Origin: an uncultured Clostridia bacterium
GTDB lineage: Bacteria > Bacillota > Clostridia > Christensenellales > CALWSW01
DNA length: 10,749 nt
NCBI GenBank assembly: GCA_937874755.1
Contig: CALNBC010000374.1
Coordinates: 1 to 10,749 of the forward strand
Direction: 5' to 3'
Position numbers and translations under genes: made by a program. Below, piece after piece: positions 6,234 through 10,749 of the stretch (position 1 is its first letter; every line of letters starts with the position of its first letter). A model generated the notes under the pieces. It searched no databases and was not told the origin of the DNA. It worked only from the letters and a program-made list of their open reading frames with translations.

Positions 6234-6262
6234 TTGACAATTAGCCACGTCTAACTTATTAT
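6234..6262 (+). promoter_or_regulatory. Sigma-A promoter of the feo operon, with overlapping operator-like repeat
   Basis: -35 TTGACA (6234-6239, perfect), 17-bp spacer, -10 TATTAT (6257-6262, 5 of 6). Transcription would start near 6269. The spacer contains TTAG-N6-CTAA (6241-6254), and the -35 overlaps ATTG-A-CAAT (6233-6241). TTAG/CTAA half-sites recall iron-dependent DtxR/IdeR-type boxes, though the centre does not fit that consensus well. A repressor bound there would block RNA polymerase when iron is plentiful; this is inferred. Confidence 0.75.
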
Positions 6263-6302
6263 TAGTATGCTAGATTGGAAACACATTGAAGAGGTGCTCG
6301 AA

Positions 6303-6530
6303 ATGACTTTGAACGACATCCGCCCGGGGCAGCGCTGCGTTGTAACGGGAGTCACATTGAAAAACTCCCTCCGCAAACGGGTTTTAGATATGGGCATCAC
6401 CACAGGAACCACGATATACGTTCGCAAGCTCGCGCCCCTTGGGGATCCGATGGAAATCACCATCCGAGGGTATGAACTTACTCTTCGCAAGGAAGAAGCC
6501 AAGGGAATCGAAGTCAGAAAGGCGGTATAA
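6303..6530 (+). CDS. feoA: Ferrous iron transport protein A (FeoA)
   Basis: A 75-residue cytosolic SH3-like protein that works with FeoB in Fe(II) uptake. The family pattern is clear: N-terminal MTLNDIRPGQRCVV, then LRKRVLDMGITTGT (23-36), YVRKLAPLGDPMEI (39-52) and IRGYELTLRKEEA (54-66). The ATG at 6303 is chosen because it has GAGGTG about 7 nt upstream and begins exactly where FeoA proteins begin. An in-frame ATG at 6267 would add 12 residues, lacks a ribosome binding site and lies at the predicted transcription start. feoB follows after 2 nt, so the two are translationally linked. Confidence 0.95.
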   Translation: MTLNDIRPGQRCVVTGVTLKNSLRKRVLDMGITTGTTIYVRKLAPLGDPMEITIRGYELTLRKEEAKGIEVRKAV

Positions 6531-6532
6531 AA

Positions 6533-8560
6533 TTGCAGAATAGCACTGCCTTAGAAACCGAAGCGAACCGCCCAATCATCGCCCTCGCAGGCAACCCTAA
6601 CTGCGGCAAGACCACGCTCTTCAATCAACTCACCGGTTCAAACCAGTACGTTGGCAACTGGGCGGGCGTAACCGTTGAGAAGAAATCGGGTATTGTCACT
6701 GTCGAAGGGCAAAAGGTCGAAGTGATAGACCTTCCCGGCATCTATTCGCTTTCCACCTATACGATGGAGGAAAACGTCGCCCGAGATTACATAGAGAGCG
6801 ATGAACCTTCGGTAATAGTAAACATAATCGATGTTTCCCACCTCGAGCGCAACTTGTTTTTGACGTTGCAGCTCATCGAAATGAACAGGCCCATGGTGGT
6901 CGCGCTTAACATGATGGACGTGCTGACCGCAAGAGGGGATTCGCTGGATATCCCCACCCTTGCCGCTGAGCTCGGCGTTCCCGTCGTGCCCATAACCGCC
7001 AGCCGAGGAATCGGCACGGATGAGCTCATGCGCGTAGCCATCGCCCAGAAGGAGCGTCCTGCGCCCCGCTGCTTTTACCGCACCAAGCTCCAAACCGCGC
7101 TGGAAAAGCTGGCGGAGCTTTTTGGCGACGTTCCCTGCCCCATGATGCACGCTGCGGGCTATTTTGATGAGGGTCGCTCCTTTGTGCACAGCCACAGCCT
7201 GCCTGAAGAGAACCTAGCCGAGATGGACGCCATTATCGAGGAATACATGGCGGACGAAACCATGGATAGGGACATGGTGATTTCCGCGGGGAAGTACGAT
7301 TACATAGAAGCCGTCATACATCGCGCAGTCAAAAAGGCGCCGCTTCCCGAGATTTCCACAACGGAGAGGATAGACCGAATAGTCACCAACCGAGTTTTGG
7401 CTATACCCATTTTTCTGCTGGTGATGTTCACGGTATTTTTCGTCGCCTTCGGCCCTTTGGGCGAATGGCTTAAGGGAGTATTTGAGTATCTAATAAACGA
7501 CGTCGTCATCGCCGGTGTAAACACGCTGCTCAATAGCGCGGGCGCTTCGCCTTTGGTTATCAGCCTTGTAGTAAACGGGATGCTGGCGGGAGTCGGATCC
7601 ATACTCTCCTTCCTGCCGCAAATCGCCCTATTGTTCCTGATGCTGTCCATTTTAGAGGATTCGGGCTATATGGCGAGAGCCGCTTTCATCATGGACAGGC
7701 TCCTCGGCAGATTCGGGCTTTCCGGCAAATCCTTCATACCCATGCTCATGGGGTTCGGCTGCACCGTCCCCGCGCTCATGGCGTCCCGCACCCTGGAAAA
7801 CAATCGGGACAGAAGGTTGACCATGATGATAACGCCCTTTATGTCATGTAGCGCGCGCATGCCAGTGTACGCGATAATCGCGGGCATATTCTTCCCGAAG
7901 AATACCTACCTTGTGATATTCTCAATATACATATTGGGCATCGCATTCTCCTTGCTCTCCGCCATGCTGTTGAGTAAGCGGGTGCTCAAGGGCGAGCGCT
8001 CTACCTTCCTGCTGGAACTGCCCGAGTATCGCTTTCCCGTTCCCAAGAACCTTTGGCTGCACACCTGGGACAAGGTGAAGGGCTTTGTCGTCAAGGCGGG
8101 AACGCTGCTGCTCGTCTGCTTTGTCGCAATATGGTTTTTACAGACATTCGACTTTTCGCTGCACATGGTCGAGAACAGCGCGGACAGCATTTTCGGGCAT
8201 ATCGGCAGATTTATCGCGCCAGTTTTCGCACCGCTGGGCTTCGGCGACTGGCGAATAGCCATGGCGCTTCTTGCGGGCATAATCGCAAAAGAGGCGATCG
8301 TCGGCACTTTGGGTATACTGTTCGCCGCGGGTGAAGCTAGCATCGCCTCCCTCTCGGTACCGCTCGCTGCGGTTATGTCTCCTGCCGCGGCGTACGCCTT
8401 TATGGTTTTCGTGCTGCTGTATATCCCGTGCGTGGCGGCGATCGCCACGCTGTTTAAAGAGATGAAGAATCTCAAGTGGACGCTGTTCACCCTAGGTTAT
8501 GGGCTCGCCTCGGCGTGGGTCGTGTCCTTCATAGTCTATCAAATAGGGAGTCTGATCTGA
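6533..8560 (+). CDS. feoB: Ferrous iron transport protein B (FeoB)
   Basis: Inner-membrane Fe(II) transporter with a cytosolic G domain. In 675 residues: G1 GNPNCGKT (20-27), switch Thr T47, G3 DLPG (66-69), G4 NMMD (126-129) and G5-like TASRG (155-159). A helical spacer spans about 165-280, then a membrane region from about 285 to the C-terminus. Nucleoside-recognition-like gate motifs are GCTVPALMASR (409-419) and PFMSCSARMPVY (435-446). Many FeoBs read SCGAR here, so S440 is a small variation. Length is within the family's shorter range. The start is TTG at 6533: it is 2 nt after feoA, has AAGGCGG at a good distance inside feoA's end, and no ATG occurs before the G1 loop. Confidence 0.96.
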   Translation: MQNSTALETEANRPIIALAGNPNCGKTTLFNQLTGSNQYVGNWAGVTVEKKSGIVTVEGQKVEVIDLPGIYSLSTYTMEENVARDYIESDEPSVIVNIIDVSHLERNLFLTLQLIEMNRPMVVALNMMDVLTARGDSLDIPTLAAELGVPVVPITASRGIGTDELMRVAIAQKERPAPRCFYRTKLQTALEKLAELFGDVPCPMMHAAGYFDEGRSFVHSHSLPEENLAEMDAIIEEYMADETMDRDMVISAGKYDYIEAVIHRAVKKAPLPEISTTERIDRIVTNRVLAIPIFLLVMFTVFFVAFGPLGEWLKGVFEYLINDVVIAGVNTLLNSAGASPLVISLVVNGMLAGVGSILSFLPQIALLFLMLSILEDSGYMARAAFIMDRLLGRFGLSGKSFIPMLMGFGCTVPALMASRTLENNRDRRLTMMITPFMSCSARMPVYAIIAGIFFPKNTYLVIFSIYILGIAFSLLSAMLLSKRVLKGERSTFLLELPEYRFPVPKNLWLHTWDKVKGFVVKAGTLLLVCFVAIWFLQTFDFSLHMVENSADSIFGHIGRFIAPVFAPLGFGDWRIAMALLAGIIAKEAIVGTLGILFAAGEASIASLSVPLAAVMSPAAAYAFMVFVLLYIPCVAAIATLFKEMKNLKWTLFTLGYGLASAWVVSFIVYQIGSLI

Positions 8561-8746
8561 ATGAAACTCATCGATTTTTTGATACTCACCGCCGTCGCCC
8601 TTGCTCTAATAGGAGCCTTTGTGTACATTCGCAAGAACAAGAAGCAGGGCGGCTGCCACGGAGGTTGTGCAGGCTGCCCCTACTCAGGACAATGCGATCC
8701 GCAGGGCAAGAATAATGAGGATGGGAACGTGGGAAAACCCAAATAA
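8561..8746 (+). CDS. FeoB-associated Cys-rich membrane protein
   Basis: A 61-residue protein with one N-terminal membrane helix (about 4-23), a basic patch RKNKK (24-28), and a Cys cluster C32-x3-C36-x2-C39-x5-C45, then a short polar tail. This matches the small Cys-rich proteins found at the end of feo operons in Firmicutes, proposed to assist FeoB, perhaps by metal or cluster binding or redox sensing. Its precise role is not established. The ATG directly abuts the feoB stop, with AGGGAG upstream inside feoB, so translation is coupled. The cysteines may bind Fe(II) or an Fe-S cluster; this is inferred. Confidence 0.9.
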   Translation: MKLIDFLILTAVALALIGAFVYIRKNKKQGGCHGGCAGCPYSGQCDPQGKNNEDGNVGKPK

Positions 8747-8797
8747 GAAGGTTTGCCAAGCGGGCAACCGACGCTTAAAGTGAATGAATTGCAATAG

Positions 8798-8828
8798 AAC
8801 AGCAGATGTACCCCCGTCTGCTGTTTTT
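8798..8828 (+). terminator. Rho-independent terminator of the feo operon
   Basis: AACAGCAGA (8798-8806) pairs perfectly with TCTGCTGTT (8817-8825) around a 10-nt loop, ending in five T (8824-8828). A weaker hairpin (about 8753-8772, GGTTTGCC with a bulged partner GGCAACC) lies just after the last stop and may protect the 3' end. Confidence 0.88.
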
Positions 8829-8928
8829 GCTTATTCCTACATAAATGATTTTCTGGTTACAATCCTTCGGCGTCATTGTTGATTTCAAATGTATTATGCT
8901 GTTTTGCCAATATTATATCCACAAATTA

Positions 8929-8964
8929 CAGACAGGATGAATTTTATGTTGTATAATAACATAA
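8929..8964 (+). promoter_or_regulatory. Promoter of the WYL gene with an inverted repeat around its -10 box
   Basis: -10 TATAAT (8952-8957, perfect) with CAGACA (8929-8934, 4 of 6) as -35 at 17 bp. The -10 lies in the 7-nt spacer of a perfect inverted repeat, TTATGTT (8944-8950) and AACATAA (8958-8964). Transcription would start near 8964, at the end of the right arm. This is the layout of an autorepressor site. Confidence 0.72.
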
Positions 8965-8988
8965 CAACGCATTATAAGGAGTGGCATG

Positions 8989-9987
8989 ATGCGGGTAACA
9001 AATCAAAAACTCAAGCTTTTCTACCTCGAAAAGATTCTAAGGAAGCATACCGACGAGCACCATTCGCTCACCATAGCAGAGATTACAGAAAAGTTGGCGG
9101 CTTACGGCATAACCGTCGAGCGCAAGACGCTCTATTCGGACTTGGAATGTCTTCAGCTCGCCGGTTTGGACATCGAGGTGACAAAGGGTCGCGGCAACAA
9201 GTACGCGCTCATGTCCCGCGAGTTTGAGTTGCCCGAGCTGAAGCTGCTTGTAGACGCAGTTCAGTCCATAACAGAAAAAAAGAGTCGCAAGCTCATTGAA
9301 AAGCTCTCGAATCTGGCCAGCGTCTACGAAGCCAATCGCATAGGGGATCAGGTGTTCATATACAACCGGGTAAAGGCGGGCAACGAAACAATCTATTACG
9401 CTATCGATGCGATAAACGACGCCATCGCAGACCGCAAAAAAGTGCGCTTCCACTATTTTGAGTACGCACCGAACAAGAGCCAACGCCTCAGGAACAACGG
9501 CGATTTTTACAAAGTGAGCCCCTACGCCCTATGCTGGGACGAGGAATACTACTACCTAGTCTGCGATTACCCTGCCCACGAAGGATTGACCCACTTCAGA
9601 GTGGACAAGATGCTGAACGTTTCCATACTCGACGAAACTCGGGACAAGCCTCCGGAGGGTTTTGACATAGCCGAGTCCTCCTGCCAAATATTCAGCATGT
9701 TCGGCGGAACAGAGTGTCGCGCCACCCTCCGATTCGACAACAGCCTAATAGGAGTTGCCATAGACCGTTTCGGCTCGGATATTCCAATACGACCCGAGGG
9801 CGATAAATTTACTACACTGGTGGACGTAACTATGAGCCCCACCTTCTATGGCTGGATGTTCCAGCTTGGGAGCAAGGCGGAAATACTCGCCCCCGAGGAA
9901 TTGCGCCAAGGCATGCTGGAGCACGTTTGCGAAGTCAGCAGATTATACAACTGTGAAGATTTAACTGGCGATAAAGCGGATACCTGA
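8989..9987 (+). CDS. WYL-domain transcriptional regulator (HTH-WYL)
   Basis: A 332-residue cytosolic DNA-binding protein. Residues 5-75 form a winged helix-turn-helix of the HTH_11/DeoR-like kind (SLTIAEITEKL, then VERKTLYSDLECL as recognition helix, then a GRGNKYAL wing). A WYL domain spans about 138-213 with SPYALCWDEEYYYLVCDY (177-194) and R204 in THFRVDKM. A C-terminal WCX-type extension covers about 240-320. WYL proteins sense small ligands, including nucleotides or nucleic acids, and act as repressors or activators of metabolic, stress or defence genes. Two adjacent ATGs (8986, 8989) follow AAGGAG (8976-8981); 8989 has the better 7-nt spacing. The gene stands alone and no defence genes are adjacent. 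The palindrome at its promoter suggests autoregulation. Confidence 0.88.
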   Translation: MRVTNQKLKLFYLEKILRKHTDEHHSLTIAEITEKLAAYGITVERKTLYSDLECLQLAGLDIEVTKGRGNKYALMSREFELPELKLLVDAVQSITEKKSRKLIEKLSNLASVYEANRIGDQVFIYNRVKAGNETIYYAIDAINDAIADRKKVRFHYFEYAPNKSQRLRNNGDFYKVSPYALCWDEEYYYLVCDYPAHEGLTHFRVDKMLNVSILDETRDKPPEGFDIAESSCQIFSMFGGTECRATLRFDNSLIGVAIDRFGSDIPIRPEGDKFTTLVDVTMSPTFYGWMFQLGSKAEILAPEELRQGMLEHVCEVSRLYNCEDLTGDKADT

Positions 9988-10144
9988 TATTCAAATGCAA
10001 TAAGGCTTTACAAAGCAAAACCGCTTCGCTATATAAAATCAGCGCGACTGTTTTTGCATGAAGCTGAATATCGAATTAGCAAGCGACCTCTTTACCGGTT
10101 CAGCAAAGCTTATTAAAAAACGGATTAAGCCCAAAGTTTGCCCT

Positions 10145-10749
10145 TTAACCGTGGAATCCCCCGTCAACCCCGAGCACCTGACCCGTAATGAAGGACGCGG
10201 AATCGGACGCTAGAAAATATGCCGCCTGTGCCGCTTCCTCGGGTTCGCCTATGCGCCTTAAGGGAGTGGCCTCCCGCAGCGCATCTAAATCGCAAGAGGA
10301 CAGATGGGCGTTCATATCAGTTTTTATCACGCCCGGGGCAACGCAGTTCACCCGTATCCCAGTGGGACCCAGCTCCTTAGAGAGCGCCCTCGCCAGACCT
10401 ACCAGCGAAGCCTTGCTCGCGGAATATGGCGCTTCGCAGGAGCCTCCTGCAACGCCCCAAACGGAAGATATCAACACCACGGAACCGCGCTTTCTCTCGA
10501 CCATTCCCGGGAGCACCGCCTTGAGGGCGAAGAAAACCCCCTTGGCATTGACGTCAAAAAGCTCGTCCCAACACTCCTCCGTCGCGTCGGTCAAAAGCGC
10601 CTGCCCGTTCGAAACTCCGGCGCAACAGATAAGCGCGGTTATTCTACCGAGGCAGACTTGCACCGCCTCAGCCATCTTAGCTACTTCCTCCCGTTTGCGC
10701 ACGTCCGCCTTGAAAGCGAGTGCGCGTCCGCCCGCGCGGTTTATCTCGT
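10145..10749 (-). CDS. FabG-type short-chain dehydrogenase, probably YmfI-like; 5' end outside window
   Basis: NAD(P)H-dependent ketoreductase of the classical SDR family. About 200 C-terminal residues are visible; the frame stays open to the window edge (reading EINRAGGRALAFKADV before a GTG at 10702), so the cofactor loop TGxxxGIG, about 45 residues, is missing. Catalytic residues are present: Asn in DVNAKG, Ser in ISSVWG, Tyr and Lys in YSASK (13 residues after the Ser). Instead of NNAG it has CCAG (10616-10627). The run SSVWG-GGSCE before YSASK, and PGVIKTDMN, ASFITGQVLGVDGGF, resemble YmfI, the Bacillus reductase making 5-aminopentanol on elongation factor P. A plain FabG role in fatty acid synthesis is the alternative. 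It converges with the WYL gene; no terminator is obvious in the 157-nt gap. Confidence 0.82.
   Translation of the reverse strand, partial: EINRAGGRALAFKADVRKREEVAKMAEAVQVCLGRITALICCAGVSNGQALLTDATEECWDELFDVNAKGVFFALKAVLPGMVERKRGSVVLISSVWGVAGGSCEAPYSASKASLVGLARALSKELGPTGIRVNCVAPGVIKTDMNAHLSSCDLDALREATPLRRIGEPEEAAQAAYFLASDSASFITGQVLGVDGGFHG

Noticed and set aside
8929..9987. WYL regulator as a marker of a neighbouring defence island
   Set aside because: Neighbours are iron uptake and a housekeeping-type reductase; no nuclease, toxin, CRISPR or phage gene is visible.
9988..10144. A shared terminator between the WYL gene and the convergent dehydrogenase
   Set aside because: Short pairings such as GCTT-TACA-AAGC and a loose GCAAAA...TTTTTGC were seen, but none has a solid GC stem followed by a T-tract in either direction.
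10700..10702. GTG as the start of the short-chain dehydrogenase
   Set aside because: The frame continues upstream to the window edge with typical SDR sequence, so the true start is outside the window.

Overview
The window looks like chromosomal DNA from a low-to-mid-GC Gram-positive lineage, most likely an uncultured member of the Clostridia or a relative. This is inferred from strong AGGAG-type ribosome binding sites ahead of almost every gene, canonical sigma-A promoters, and the gene set: type III pantothenate kinase, an energy-coupling-factor (ECF) S component, FeoA/FeoB with a small Cys-rich FeoB partner, four-cysteine L31, and a WYL regulator. I saw no phage, transposon, CRISPR, tRNA or rRNA, so taxonomy rests on family-level impressions only. 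AUA isoleucine codons are common even in GC-rich genes.

Layout. (1) 1-122, minus: 5' end of rpmE (ribosomal protein L31) with promoter and a leader hairpin. (2) 339-1257, plus: two adjacent short DMT/YdcZ-type membrane proteins, closed by a strong terminator. (3) 1348-4537, minus: a four-gene unit, transcribed as ECF S component (probably pantothenate uptake), coaX, hom, small cupin. It starts at a near-consensus promoter at 4660-4688 with a leader of about 115 nt that can fold. (4) 4938-6113, plus: a lone PLP-dependent acyltransferase of the alpha-oxoamine synthase family, closest by eye to bacterial serine palmitoyltransferase, with its own promoter and terminator. (5) 6303-8746, plus: ferrous iron uptake operon feoA-feoB-Cys-rich protein, with palindromes in and near the promoter and a terminator at the end. 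(6) 8989-9987, plus: a WYL-domain regulator whose -10 box lies inside a perfect inverted repeat. (7) 10145-10749, minus: 3' part of a short-chain dehydrogenase resembling YmfI, cut by the window edge.

How the parts may work together. The ECF S component and CoaX would import pantothenate and phosphorylate it, the entry to coenzyme A. Homoserine dehydrogenase in the same transcript diverts aspartate semialdehyde to Thr/Met. The divergently transcribed synthase next door would consume an acyl-CoA or acyl-ACP, so a link between CoA supply and lipid synthesis is possible but is only an inference from position. The Feo block is a self-contained iron uptake unit.

No clearly new system stands out. 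The best leads are the WYL operator, the orphan serine-palmitoyltransferase-like gene, the hom/coaX/ECF/cupin grouping with its structured leader, and the operator-like palindromes upstream of feo.
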